Positions 22,237-35,274 of a DNA stretch of 64,000 nt are shown here, piece by piece; within the stretch, counting starts at the first letter, position 1, and every line of letters begins with the position of its first letter. The notes under the pieces were generated by a model. The model was given only the letters and a program-made list of their open reading frames with translations. It was not told the origin of the DNA and ran no database searches. Position numbers and translations under genes: made by a program. Origin of the DNA: Pseudopyrenochaeta lycopersici (Eukaryota; Ascomycota; Dothideomycetes; Pleosporales; Pseudopyrenochaetaceae); NCBI GenBank assembly GCA_003313425.1, contig NHZP01000012.1:1240001-1304000 (forward strand), in the 5' to 3' direction.

Positions 22237-25200
22237 CTATGAACCTTTTAGGTTATGTGTAGAGAAGTTAAAATTCAGAAACTCAAATTTTTCTCTAGAG
22301 CTGGTGCGGCTTTCGGCCGAAAATGCGCCCTGTGTGCTGTTGTCGATAGATGGTGAACCCCTTGTGGGATGTTGAGGTTCTCTAGGCTCGAGCAGGAGCG
22401 AACGACGGTAATAACTTTGCACATTTGCTTGGTCGCTAGAGCGAACTCGCTGAATCTGCATCTCCATCCAGTCCTGCATTTCAGGAATGGCGGCTAGGCG
22501 ATATGGTACTTGGAATGACTGTAATTGACCGATGATTTTGGCGGTTTTCATGTGCTTGTCGAAATTGATGACCGACACGCTGTCGCGACCGGCTTCACCT
22601 GGGAGTTGTCGTGTAGTGCCGTTGCCAACGTCGATGAATGTCAGATCTGTTAGGTAGATTCCAACAAACGGGATACATGGGGCAACGTGGTTTTGCAACC
22701 TTTGGCGAAGGACAGCGTAATTGCGCCCCACATCAGTGACTGCTTTCAGCTCGTCAAGACGAGCCTTGGTCTTTGCAGAAACTAATTCCCAGGTTCTCTT
22801 GAGGCGCATAACCATCGAAGAGTTGAGGGAACAGATGATTGCCATGAGCGAGTCGTAGTTGTTCAGTTCCAGGCATTTTGTAGCAATCTTGACCCATTGC
22901 TTAATGATAACTGCCCGCTTCTTGGCGTCTTCTAGGTGCAGGATGGTGTCTGCAACCAAGTTTGCCAGATCTGTTGAGAGCGTCGACATGGCTTTAACAT
23001 TATGTGCCTTTGAATCGCTCTTCTTAGTCCACTCCAAAGCCAGGAGCTCTTCTGGTTGAATGGCGCAGAACAATTTCGACTCGATGATGGTGAATTGTCT
23101 CGCCAGTTCCAAAGGATCAAAATCTAGGATATTGCACTGAGTCCTGCCTTCTTTGCTTGCTCGTAGAGCGTTGAGTTGGCTTTTTGTGATATTCGATGAT
23201 GGAACGTTACTATCGGCGAGAGTGAAGGTCGTATTCGAGACCCCCGTCTTGCCGATGGAAGAGACTAGACGAGGTACTAGAGCTCCAGTCCGAACTTCAG
23301 TGACTTTGGACGTTAGATCTGCCAAGCGTTTGCCAGCAGCAGGCATGGTCGCCTGCAGCTTTCCCGTAGCGAATGCGAGAATGATATCGAGTGCGGCAGA
23401 GTCGCTTTCGCTTGACCAGTGGCTTTCCAGCCAGCCCTTGAAGACATTATACACCCGGAGACGGACTGGGATACCTACGGATTGACTGCCACCAATGTAG
23501 TCGAAACGATCGATCAAGCATTGGGCAAGTTCTTCCGGTGTGGTGAAAAGGCGGAAAGTGAGATAGAAGGCAGTAACGAATACAACATCTGGTGTAGATT
23601 CATATGTGGTGAGCTGCTCCACAAGAGCTGGAAGTGAACCACCAGAGACCTGACCATCTTTGTTGTAGATGAGCTCATGGACGTAGGTAGTCTCCAATAA
23701 ATGCTCTTCGCCGGCGGCGACATCGTCACTTGCCAGGGAACGAAGCTCAGAAGAGCTACCAAAACTGCTAACCAGCGTCTGAGAACTTTGCTTTTTAGAA
23801 GGCGAGCGATCCGGTGTTGTAGCCCTGGTGGATGTGTGAGAAGCGACGCTTCCAGGACCGCCTCGCATGCTGAAATTGTAGGTGCTGCCTGAGTCGGTTA
23901 CGGACACATTGACGCTGTCGGTCTTGTGAGACCCGGTAAAGTGTCCCTCAGGGATACTAACAGGGCTCTCGAGGGACTCGGTTGAGGTCGGTGGGGGTAG
24001 GACGGGAGCGGGCATTGCACTCAGCGCTGGCAGTGATGATCTTGATGATCTGAACGACACCGCAGTTGGACTCTCAACAATGTAAGAAGCCTGAGCAGGC
24101 TGTAGGCTGAATCGGTTACCGTCCAATGGTGAAGGCTGCGGAACCTCGGGCAAAGGCTTCGACTCGGAAATGACCAGCGGAGGCGGCATTTGACGCTCTT
24201 CAACCGGCGGTGCGGGCAACGGTTTGTTGGTCTCCATGGTTGAGTCCAATGACCTGGGCGCTTCGGACACAGCCTCCTCTTCTTGATCCATTGGAGCAAG
24301 TTGTTGCAATATGGCCTCGGACAGTCCCAGGCCTACAACTTCAAATTCAAAGTCACCAATCGTCTCAATCACAAGTCGGGCCTTTGTGACGCACTCGCCG
24401 GCAGACCGAACACAACTAGTGGCAGCGGTGACAAGTTTCTTTCCAGAATCCGGCGTCACTTCCTCCTCACCAACCTCAGTGTCAGCGAGAGTGAACATAT
24501 CCTTTGTTGCTTGCACAAGTTCGGTCAGTCGAGCGTACATGGCGTCTCGTGCCTCTTCCAATGGCTTGGATCTTCGGGAATCGCGTTCCCATACTTCCTC
24601 GACAACTGTAAGCAGCTGACGGCAAGCAATGACGGATTGTTGAGTGATTTGAGCAAGCTCTTCGGATGAGCGCGATTGCAAGTGCAAGCCAATGAACGAG
24701 CCAATAAAGCCCAAAAAAGCGTCTTGCGCCGCGTTCAGCCGCTCAGAGGCAAGATTTCCTTTGCGTGCACCTTGAGACTTCCCGGTGTACGACAAACGAT
24801 GTGTAACCGAAATTCGCTTGGATTGAGACTGGGGTGGCTGGGAGATTAGAACGGGCGATTGGACGGAGTCTGGCTCAGAGGGCAAAGAAAAGGCGACGGA
24901 TAGACGATTCAAGTTACGTGGTGGCTGACTTGTTGTCGTGTCCCAGTCTTCGTGCGTAGAGAGGGTTCCTTGTGCAACCGGGGAGTCATAATCATTCGTT
25001 GACGAGCTCTCTTCGCCCGATCCGTGAGATGTTGCTAGTGGTTGCACAACAGCATGAGCAGAGTCTGATGGCGGAGTGGGCGGTCTATGCGTACTCGCAT
25101 CACCCAGATCGAATAATGAAAGTGACACTGCGTCTGTGGCCCAGATGTCAAGAAAGCGAATGGCTCTCGTCACGAGCTTAAAGGATTTGAGCACGAGCTC

Positions 25201-26020
25201 GTCCATGTGCTCGAAAACGGGGACTGGCGCGCTTTCCGACTGCAGGGTTTCCTGCAATTTCTTGGCTGTCTTTACCAGTGTGGAAAGATCGCCCAGGAGA
25301 CCTTTTCGCATTCGCCGCAAGCCGACATGTGCAACGATAAGACGAGAATCTCTTGACAGGCATGCTGTCCTCTCCTGTATAAGGTGAGTCATGTCTCGAT
25401 CGACACGTGCATATGAGTGAGCAAGCTCCACTTACAAGAAAAAATCTAATTCCAGCAATCATGCCCCTCACATAGTCTTGTTTTGTGAAGGCATAAAGAT
25501 CTCCATTCTCGCCGTCACGAACAAGATCCCAGAGATGGGTTAGGGCATTCAGCAAGTTTCGAATAGTAGGGTGGTCGTAAGGTTCGCAATAGTTTGTTGG
25601 TAGCCATCCCCGTGCTCCAGAGGCTAGTAAGGTGCCGTCTGCCCAACCATTGGGGTGCACGGAGTGGACTAGTATGACATCGCCTTGCTTGATGGCGACG
25701 GTGATGGAGGACTCGTCAGTCGAGGATGAGACTGTGGAGCTTGGAATGTAGTGATAGAAGGCGCGAAGGTAGTTGTGAAAAACAGGCTGGGGAGGAGATA
25801 GCGGGGCCATGACCTCGTGCGATGTCCTTGGAGTCAAAGGTGGAGATATCTGGGATTGCGATTGCGACCTGACGGATATCGTTCCTCTAGAAGAAGACTG
25901 ACGACTGTGTGCGTAGACGGCCTCTCGCGACCTTTTTGGGGATTTTTGTATGTTCAATGGCGCAACCACGGCACTGGAGTGCTTGTCCATGACTTCCTGC
26001 TCTAGCATGTAGTCTGCCAT
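22237..26020 (-). CDS. Cdc25-type Ras guanine-nucleotide exchange factor with SH3 domain
   Basis: Exons 25436..26020 and 22237..25374 (61-nt intron, GTAAGT...ATACAG); 1240 residues. An SH3 domain lies at about 86-147 (IKQGDVILVHS..., GWADG, GWLPTNYCEPY). A long Ser/Pro-rich disordered middle follows, then a RasGEF N-terminal (REM-like) domain from ~753 (LLETTYVHELIYNKDG) and the catalytic RasGEF domain ~953-1175, with WTKKSDSKAHNVKAMS..., NNYDSLMAIICSLNSSMV and PCIPFVGIYLTDLTFIDVG. This is the plan of yeast Cdc25/Sdc25 and other fungal RasGEFs that load Ras with GTP and feed cAMP/PKA or MAPK signalling. The start at 26020 is the ATG directly before the N-terminal disordered region; a further in-frame ATG at 26113 cannot be excluded. 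Confidence 0.93.
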
Positions 26021-29000
26021 TTTGGAAGATGGACAATGACAACAAGTGGGCAAAGCAAGGCGGGGGGATCGAACTTGGACACGCAATTCGCTAGGTGGGC
26101 GTCGCAAGTCCACCGGTACGCGTGCGGAGCATCTGTGACGTTGGCCGAACCAAGGGACGGATTTTCAGTGACTCACGGTAAGTGCGGATGTTTTGGTGTT
26201 GGAGTTGGTTTGGTATTGCGTTGTAGTAGTAGTTGTTGTTGTTGTTGTTCTGTTGCAGCAGATGTTATTATGGTGTTGGAGCCAAAAGCGAGGAATGACG
26301 ATGATGGTACCAAACGGCAGTGACAGGAATGCGGAGAAAAGAAGAGTGCGACAAACGGCAGTTGGCGTACCCGCGGGCTACAGTGGCTGGAGGCGCGTCA
26401 CAAGTGTGAATGGAGGTGAATGACAATTGACGATGGAACGTGTTGCAGAGCGCAACGAGTGACGGACGGTGACGATGAGTGAAGTGAATGGAATTACCTA
26501 TTCGGGATGCAGGCCGGCGAATTGGAGAGGCGTGGTGGACGCGGGCGTGAAACGTGGTGATGTCGCTGGTGCGCCGGGAAGAAGCTGGAACAGGTGCTGT
26601 TTCTGTTACGCAGAGCTGGCACAGGAAGGATAGTGCCGCAGAGTCGTGCTCAGGCAGAGCAGGGCCGAGGAGCTCAGACACGGGGTGTCTCTCGGCGGAC
26701 GGGTGCAGGCGTTGGAGCGAGTGGATGTTTGCGAAGGGGTTGGGGTGGAGGAGCAGATGCACCGCTCGCGCTTTCTACTGGCAGTGGCAGAGGGAGGAGG
26801 AACTGGAGGGCAGCAAGGGCCGGGCGTGTTGTCTGCAGGGAGAGGACGTGGGGTGGGGTTCCTTCAAACGGTCGAAGTGTGTTCTCCAGGAAGTCACGGC
26901 CCAAGTGAGGGAAGGCGCAACCAAAAGCAAAAGGCACACGATCCGGCAAGTGAATAGCGCAGAAAAGTCGTCGAGGCCAACCGCGCAGAGAGGAGCGACG
27001 CCCTCAACCCAGACGGCGTTGCCATCACACTCACGCCTCGACGGAGGCTTCCACGGCCCGCCGACTCAAGCAAAGGTTTATGGACAGCGCGCATGGGCAT
27101 CTGTCAGGGCATGCCATGGGCATCCATGGCCGACAGGGGGGCCCAGCTAGGGAGAGTTGGTGGGTCCGCGGCGTCGTAACCATCCCGGACCACGCCTTGG
27201 CGCTGCTGGTCTGATTCGTGTTGCTGGGGACGTGCTCACGCGGAGGCTCCGCTTCCCTTGCACTGTTTTCGACAAAAACGTTGGGCACTTGGAGGGCAAT
27301 TCACCCAGCCGAACACGCCCTCGCCGGTGCTATAGCGCAGCGCTGCTATACCGCAACCACGGCGGCCTCGCTGCCGCTCGCTCTGCCAACTCTGCCAACT
27401 CGGCTCGCTCCTGCTGTGAAGCAATGGCGCGGCTGTGACAGCTGTGACAGCATGACGCTGCCACTCGTCCGCTTTGTCACCTCCCACGCTTCGCCCAGGT
27501 GAATGCGGTCGCCTGCATGAAGACCCCCAGGCACACGCCCGGACGCGAACCAGGACCTGCAGCGCGAGGCTTGCGAGCCCCCACCGCGAACCTGTGCCCC
27601 GGTCGCGACCTCGAGGCCTGGATGCGGCAAAGATCGCTTCCCTGCTCGAGCTGCTTTTCTTGCCCTTCCGGGGACGCTGCCGGCGGCACACGCTCCCCGG
27701 ATGCCACCGTTCCAACGCCTCCAATCAGTCCAATCCTGCGTTTCTGTAATTCTGCGCGTCCTTCCTATTGGTCACATGTTTGCAATTTTAATAATTAAAA
27801 AGCCCGACGGAGGGCTGCGGCACAACACGCCCCGTCGTTGTTTCTCCTCACCGTGCCGCAACATAGCACCCAACAGTAACACGTTCTGCCTTCGCGTTCG
27901 TATAAAAAAAGCCTTCCTTTGGTCTCACCATCTTAAAAGCAACGTGCGGCAGAGCTGCGTCCGGAGGATTTCGACGTCATCCGCCCGACTACCATGAAGC
28001 CCTGGCGCCTTGGCCTTATCCACCTCGGCCCAGACTGCTAGAATTCACTACCCCCATGCACCTGTGATAGCACCGACCATCTTGCAGTTCACCACGCCGG
28101 CCCAATGGCACTTCCAACAGGATTTATTTCGCCCAGCTGGCCTTATCTCGCCCTGCATGTCCAATTGCCTTTATAGACCAAACCATGTTAATATAGCACT
28201 CACACATATGCCAATCCTGGCCTCGCCTGTCCACGCACCCAACCAAAGCCAACTGCTCAGGACTTGCTTGTCAATACCGACATTTGCAGAGCTACAAGTA
28301 TAGGTTTGAGTGTCTGTTGGGCAAAGGCACTGTACTAATGGAGTTCCAGTATCCATCATCTGGTGGCTAGCGAGTTCGCTGGTACCTTTTCACTTTTTAA
28401 CATCCTGATCGGGGTGATACTCGGGTATGCTGTTGTCTTTCTATAACGTTACTTATACGCTTCACTCTATACGCATCCGTTCTAGTTCACTTCGGATTCA
28501 GCTGCTCTTGCATTGTCGACCGAAAAGCAAAACGAAGTGCCAAGATGACTAAGCCCGCAGAGTTCCGATGCAGGTTACTTGCGGCAATGCACCTCTTGCA
28601 GCGACACGCGATGGACATATGCCACAATACCTTCTCAAATACGCTTTAGTGTTGCGCCCTCAATACAACTGTATCGAACCGTTCGACCTAGCTCTGATCT
28701 CAACCCGCTCTACGGGATCGACCGCCTGTGAGCCCTTTCTATCGCTAACTTCCTTGATTGGGCAACCACTACCCAGTGGGTGAAACAGGCGCTGTCGGCC
28801 CGCTCTGTTGATGCCATTGCAACTCAGAATTGCTCAGAAGTGCTCCGCCGATCGCTTGGTAAGTGTCCGATTTCAAAAGGATGATCCCTGCCCGAAAGCG
28901 GCTTGCTCAGCCACTATCCCTATTCCATCGCCGATCTGCACAAGGAATCCCCATACGTTGCTCCTCCGCGTATGCACTTATTCTCATCACATTGCTGGAG

Positions 29001-32000
29001 CAATGTCCTGTACTGTGATATGATTCTTATCCTAGCAGTTTTGGCCTGAGTACGACGCCAAAATACCAAACTCTTTGATCCGATATCGCAACATCCAATA
29101 TCAAATCACACGTCCAGAGCCATCCCGGATCTACAACACTCAACCGGGTTTCTCAACATAACAACAGGGAGGCTCGATTGCAACATGTCGCATGCGCTCT
29201 AAGTTTTGGAGCAACCGGAACCTCCACCGACAAACACACCGAGGCCCGTTGCTAGTGTTCAGGCCTTACGCATGCTCAACCAGACTTGACTCCATCCAAG
29301 ATCTGCGCTCGTTATGTAAAGATCGAGAACCCAGATGCATACCCCGAAATCCCCCGCCTTTTGTCCGTACGACATTTGAATGTGTTGCAACTCAATCTGT
29401 GACGGCGATAGGGTAATTTTCTGCATTTCAGCTGTAGCCCCACAGGCAACGCTTCTGTTAGCGAGTAATTATCTTTGAATTGATACAATTACCGAAGTTT
29501 TGTCATAGCTGATACTAGCTACCATTACTGGAACTCAAGAAAGTCAAGCTCTTTACCCCTAAACCTGCAATCTTACGCTTCCTCGGCTGCTCTGATCTTC
29601 TCGCTCAAGCCCGTGGCTTTTTTTTTTGGTCTCAGAACTCAATCTGGTTCAACGCGGATGCATGTTGCTGTTCCGCGAAGAGCCATTGCATAGCCCCAGC
29701 AAAATTACCCTACCGTCGTTCACAAGAGTGCCTCATACGACACAGCGCATTTGCAGGCTTTGCTCACATCATCTGGTCGGCCCTTCTTTTCGTCTCTGAC
29801 AACCTTCCATAAGCAATGTCTCCGCAGCCCTACGAGCCGTCAACGAGCTGGACTCGATCTGAAACAGAAAAGCACTAAAATAATACTAGCAAACGTGCCG
29901 CCCGACGGGTTGAACTGGAACTGCCGATTTTCGCAGGCATTCAATGCCGCGCGTTTCCCAACTTCTTGGATCGTATCGATTTTGGAATTCTTAACCCCTG
30001 GGCAAGTCGCGGTTCTATCCAAACTCCCATTAATTATCCTTGTACGAGGATCCTCGCAGTAGCGGGTCGCACAGATTGCAACGTTCAGCTCCTTCGCAAT
30101 ATCTAAGGGGTCTAATATTTTGTTGATGCGCCGCCCAGCGCCCCAAACAGCCTCCTCGCCAGTGCCAACACCCCACATGCCGAGACCCGACACTTCGGAG
30201 CGCAGGCCGCGCCTACTGCAATGCGGTCATCGCTCCGACGCATGTGTGCCGAAATTTTGGCACGCAAGACGTGCCTCAATTCCTCTACTGGGACAGTCAT
30301 GGCTGTTGCTATCAGGTGATATTCACAACATGCGGCGTTGCGGCGAAGAACACATTTGATGAGCACCGTGCTGAACCAGATTCATGCAAAGCAACTTGTG
30401 CTGCATTGCTCCTCAAAGCTCTTCCCCACAAAAAGAATGTCGGACGTTGTCGGACCAGTTTGCTGAGCAAATACAGTTTGCCAGGACCTCATAAGCCCTG
30501 CAACTGCATAGTGGAGGCTTATTTGAGCGAGGATCAACGGCCTCCCCGTAAAAATGGAGCCTCTTGAATCACGTGTCCATGTAGAAGCTTTGGGTGCGGC
30601 GTCCGGTTCAGACGGATGATCTTGTCAGTGCAAGCGGGTCCTCATCACTCCAAAGGGAAAATCGTTCATTGGAAGGATCACAAAGGACGACATGGGCTTT
30701 GGATTGCGGAAGCCTGTTGTCGTTCATATTGATCTGGACCACGACAGTCATTTGCACCATTCCTTCACAGAACACGGTTGACGATACCCTGCATTCAAAG
30801 AGCATCCTGTAAGTTCCACATAATTTTATTTTCGCATACGCGGTCTTAGTTACGCCGGTGTCTTTCCGATCAACTCCTTCCGACACGAACACAGCTCACG
30901 CGTTACTTCTACTCTACGCAAAGCCTCGCTCGTTTTAGATCCCGCCAAGCAAGCCTCTCGTTCTTTCCTCTCAGGCCTCTTGGATGCACTTGATGATTGC
31001 GTACACCATGTCACATTCTTCAGGATCGTTACTGTCGATCGACATTCAAGTCTAGGTGAGCGCATGTCCTTGGACTCTTAATGTCCTCAATGTCAGAACG
31101 ACAACATGGCATAGTCGAGCACCGGCCGACTCCAAAATTTCACGAACTGTTATCGAACTGTGGCGGAGAAACCAGAGGAAATGGGTTCGGCACTACTTTC
31201 TCGTTATTCCAGAGAGAAAGTCTCGACCTCTGCGCCTGAAATATCGGCGCGTCCGGCCTTACAAAGACGCCCAGACTGGACCGCATAGTAGCAAGGTGTA
31301 AGGAATCTAGTGGGTGCACCGTCTCACTGATGCCATGATCTAGATTGTGGAGCCATCCATGCAGAACTCGTACGTTCTATAGCAGTTCATCTCGTATCTT
31401 CCAGTTGCTTTGCCACCACAACAAGTCGTCGCATACGACTTGACAAAGCTGCTTCGTGCTCAATCTCTTCAATTGCGCACACAGTCATGCTTGAACTCTG
31501 TCGAAGATCGCAAGAGCTTTCTGATATTAGCAATGGTGCGAGTAAAGAGCCTCACGCGCCTCAAATACATGAACAAAACAAACACATGTGTCGATGCCAT
31601 TGAAGGAGTCGACTAGTCAAGGTCGTATATGCCCTGGAAAGATGAAACGGCCTTATAGCGGAGGTTTTCATTCTACGGCGGCTATCGTGAACTGTACGCT
31701 ACCAAGGCAATCTATTCGTACCTGCATCTTCGTGTATGCAACAACAAGGTAAGCATGTCGTCATGCATGTCTGCGGCGTAAGTTGCTCCAAAAGAATTGC
31801 ACCCCTTCCCTACATGTCAAGACGACTCAGTAATAGGTTCAGTATGTCATCACGGAAATCCAGTATCGTTCACGCAGCGAATTACACTCCCACCACCTAA
31901 AGGCTATACACACCGTACGGCTCTTTCTGTCCAAGAGCCCTCTACACAACATGTCCAGTACCCGTCTCGCTTCCCCAGATGCCTAACCCAGTTCCCAGGT

Positions 32001-34222
32001 TCCCCCGTTTCACCACACCCAAGCCGGTAACCACAAACTCAATCCGCCTCGTTCCCATTCGAGGAAAATTGCTCAGCCAGAAGCACCACGGCCAAAACGA
32101 ACCCTAATCTCCTTTGCACCTTTTTATCACGCTGAGGCTGGTATCAGATCATTGTTAGAGGCGTCTCACTTGCTTCTTTTCATGTGCAGAACATGCTGGA
32201 AACAGTAATTTGGGGGCAAGCTGTTGAAGTATGTTAAGAGTACCCTGGTTCCTTATTGCAGCTTTACTGTTGGAAAAACTGCTCGAGAAGGGTTTCGGCG
32301 GCGTTGTGGAGATTGGGGGAGGAAGGTGTGGATCCGCGGTGAAAACGGACGGATGTGGTTTTGTTGGGGGAAGTAAGAAAGAAAGTAGAATGCAAGTAAT
32401 ACTAACAGGGAAGACTTGGATGGAATAAGGCCAAAAAGAGCAGAAACAATCAATCAATAATTCATAATGCAGAGTAGACACGCTTAGCTTGCTGATTATT
32501 GTCAAAACTACAAGCAAATGCATCGGACCGTTGTCTGTTGCAAAGTTTAGAACTATGCTTCGCGACTCCACGCGGGCCATGCGTTGGAAACCCAGCAATC
32601 CACCGCCGGACCCCTTCTCCATGTGATAAAGGCCGTGCTATATAGGTATCTGAACCCCCATGGACCGGGCAAGGGTTGCGTCGTGTGTTGGTCGTGAACC
32701 CTTCAAACCAGCGACAAGAAACTTTGGAGCAAGGAGACCGTTGCTGCCGCAGACGCACGACATCGAGACGAACACGCCCGGTCAACAGATCAGCGTCGTG
32801 GTTGCCCATGCCGCTAGACCCGCATACCCACGCGACGACACATGTTTTACAGCAAGGATGGGAATTGAACCAAGGGACACTTTGCCTGGGTGCTACGGTT
32901 ACAAAAGACGCAATCAGCTTGCTACAAACAGCATCATGCGGGAATACAAGTGGGACCTGTATCTATCGGCGCCGTGAGAACAAGCAACATTGACAGGTGC
33001 TAGCCTACGCATCAATAAAGGACTTGGACCAGTCTTATCATGCGCAGCGCTGAATCGCTGGCGCGCATGCTCACGAGTCATACCACATGCGTCCACAATT
33101 GCATCAACATCCATCATGCAAGGCTTTCTGAGAAAGAGTGGAGTGCATGCAAGCGCACCGTATGGGTAGCGTTTGCTTTTGTGTATTGAATGCTGTGTCA
33201 AACAGCTGATTTGTGTTGGCGCTGAACAGGGGTTGGCACGTGTGAGTTTGCGAGTTATCGTTTTTCCCTGGAATTGGGATAAAAGGAAGTTTTCAAGGTA
33301 ACATCGGCACATTATGGGACGCTTGCACGTGCAAATATCGGGCAGGTGGATAGGTATGACTCGAGGTCAGGGCTGTTTGAGGGATGATCGTCCGTCTTGA
33401 AGAGAGGAACAGCACATTGCTCCGAGAACGTCAGCAGAGGATACTTCTGCGGTAGTGATCTCCAACGCTTTGCACATGGATAGCCTTGTTACAGCATCGC
33501 TGACTCTCCCAGACCCTGGGTCGAGTATTGCAGCTCAGACACACTTTGAACTTTGGAGCCCAAAGTCTGCCCGCCTGGTCCATGGCGGTTCTACGTCCCA
33601 CCCTGTTCCTCCAATCTTCCTAGTATATACCAGAATCGATGACGCCTTTACGTTTCCTGGTGGATCACCCGCAGGACGCTATCACGCACCCATTGACGGC
33701 GCTGCTTCTGCGGCACGTTTGCGTGACAGTCCCTTGACGCCACTCGGGATGATGCATCTACCGCTGTCACACAACGTCTTTTTGTGGTCCGACATAGACG
33801 ACTCACAAACCGAACTCAGGGATTGTGCTTGTTCCGAGGTCGGCCGCGGTCTTGTCCATGACTTGAAGGCCTAGAGTACCTTCAGGTGCGGAACAACGTT
33901 GATACGCTCGAGGTGAGATATTGTCTTGGGAGATGCTGAAGGTTTCTTGGTGCGGCCATTCGGTAGGGTGGGTTGCGATGCACGCTGTTCGTTTCGTATT
34001 AACGTTGGCGATAAGGACTGCCAATGTATGGTACGGGCCTAGCGAACTTTAGAGGAGTAGACCCTATGGCATCTCTCGATGCTGCCTGTCTGAGGCAAGG
34101 CTTGAGGACAGCCGGGAAACACTGGCAGTAACGCACCGGAATGTCGGTGAGCGCAGCTTGGTGAACAAAAGGTGGTCCTATGCTGTGCCGATGATGTCCC
34201 ATAGACTCTCGTGCGAGACATT
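26021..34222. other. 8.2-kb stretch without a supported gene
   Basis: 26.2 kb holds a short TTG-rich microsatellite. 26.5-27.7 kb is GC-rich with many overlapping chance frames (up to ~198 codons) on both strands. 27.7-34.2 kb is closer to average composition, with mostly short frames. No transposase, reverse transcriptase, terminal repeat or RNA gene was recognised. Part of it is presumably the RasGEF promoter. A weak coding-like segment at 28.54-28.86 kb is discussed under findings. Confidence 0.5.
26216..26265 (+). repeat. Trinucleotide-rich tract upstream of the RasGEF gene
   Basis: Short imperfect microsatellite of TAG and TTG triplets (GTAGTAGTAG then TTGTTGTTGTTG) followed by GCAGCAG. 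Non-coding, about 200 bp upstream of the RasGEF start. Confidence 0.6.
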
Positions 34223-35089
34223 TCATTGCATCTCCATCTCGTCGTCGTCGTAGTCGCCTGCTGTCCCAGAGTATCCATTCTCCAGCTCTTCCCGATCTCG
34301 GTCTTTGCGTTGTTGCTCGCGTGACGCGGCGATTTTCCTGCCTAACGTTAGCATGCAGCAAACACCATATCGATCCTAATCATGCATACCTCAGCCCATC
34401 AATGACTCCCGTGACAAATGCCCGCCCTTCACCGACTTCCATGCCTCCCACACCATTCATCTTGAAGCCCCCTCCCGCATCCAATACATCAACACCACTC
34501 CTAAGCTTCGCCATCCTCACTTCTCTCAAGCTTCTGAGCAGCTGCCGAACATTATCAGGCTCCTCGACATCATCTGATGCAGCTTCAAGCAGCATCTCGC
34601 CCAACTCAAGCCAGTGATACGGCAGTGCGTCTGGCGCAGCGTCCGCAGTCGAGGTCTGCAGGAATGGTGGCGATGTTGGGAGTGTATTATTCGACGGCTG
34701 TGGTGGTAATCGTGGGGGCGGAGAGAATGTGTTTCCGTGCTCGGTTTCATGGTCGAGGATTGCGGTAAGGGAGTGTGTGTTGAGCCAGGGTGGTGGGAGG
34801 ATATTGGCGCGGCGTTGGCGCTTTAGGAGGAGCGCGAGCCATAGGGGGATGTTGGTCCTATGGGGTGGGTTTAAAGGCTTCAGAGGCCCCTATGCAGCTG
34901 TCAGCTCTCTTGTCCAATGCAGAGACGCATACAATAAGAAGCATATGTAGTGGGGCGTTGGAGGGGCAGACGTACTCCAAGAAGTCCAAGCCCTTCGAGT
35001 CTCTGACGCGGTATAATCGTAACAAGCTCCATCTCGCACAGAAACGCGATCTCCGGGGGCGTCAACCCTGGTGGGAGGGGCAATGCCAT
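34223..35089 (-). CDS. PSF2: GINS complex subunit Psf2 (DNA replication)
   Basis: Exons 34976..35089, 34390..34889 and 34223..34337; introns of 85 and 51 nt; 242 residues. The start gives [19 protein letters not shown] and VTIIPRQ, the canonical Psf2 N-terminal beta-rich B domain. Exon 2 has [17 protein letters not shown] and [18 protein letters not shown], then [13 protein letters not shown], the conserved helical core. The last exon adds a basic then acidic tail ([11 protein letters not shown]..., YDDDEMEMQ). Psf2 joins Sld5, Psf1 and Psf3 in GINS, part of the CMG helicase at replication forks. An insert of ~35 Pro/Ser/Thr residues after [11 protein letters not shown] is longer than in yeast. 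It shares a 185-bp promoter region with ALG10; two ACGCG cores lie there. Confidence 0.95.
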
Positions 35090-35096
35090 GGTTTCG

Positions 35097-35152
35097 ACGC
35101 GCAAAGTTGTGCTCTCGGTCTCCAAGTCGTAGTTTTGTGAAGTGAACACGCG
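35097..35152. promoter_or_regulatory. Two ACGCG (MluI-box core) sites between PSF2 and ALG10
   Basis: ACGCG at 35097..35101 and 35148..35152, 8 and 59 bp upstream of the PSF2 start. MBF in fungi binds ACGCGT-type boxes ahead of replication genes. These are core matches only, and MBF control is inference. Confidence 0.35.
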
Positions 35153-35274
35153 CCGCGGAAAACACCCCAATGGAGCCTAGCCGAGTCAGGAAGACCGCAA
35201 CTTCCTGTCCACTAACAGCTCGACAGTCATTTATACATACATCACTTTCTTCTCGACTACTTGCGAAGAGACAA

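Noticed and set aside
26554..27150. 198-codon plus-strand open frame in the GC-rich region
   Set aside because: Overlaps other long frames on both strands and has skewed Gly/Arg/Ser composition with no domain; typical of GC-rich non-coding DNA.
32855..32925. GGTTCAATTCC on the minus strand, like a tRNA B box
   Set aside because: The flanking bases do not form a T stem, no A box or acceptor stem is visible, and no cloverleaf could be drawn.
35170..35274. Upstream in-frame ATG for ALG10
   Set aside because: Adds 35 non-hydrophobic residues not typical of Alg10 and would leave only 80 bp to PSF2.
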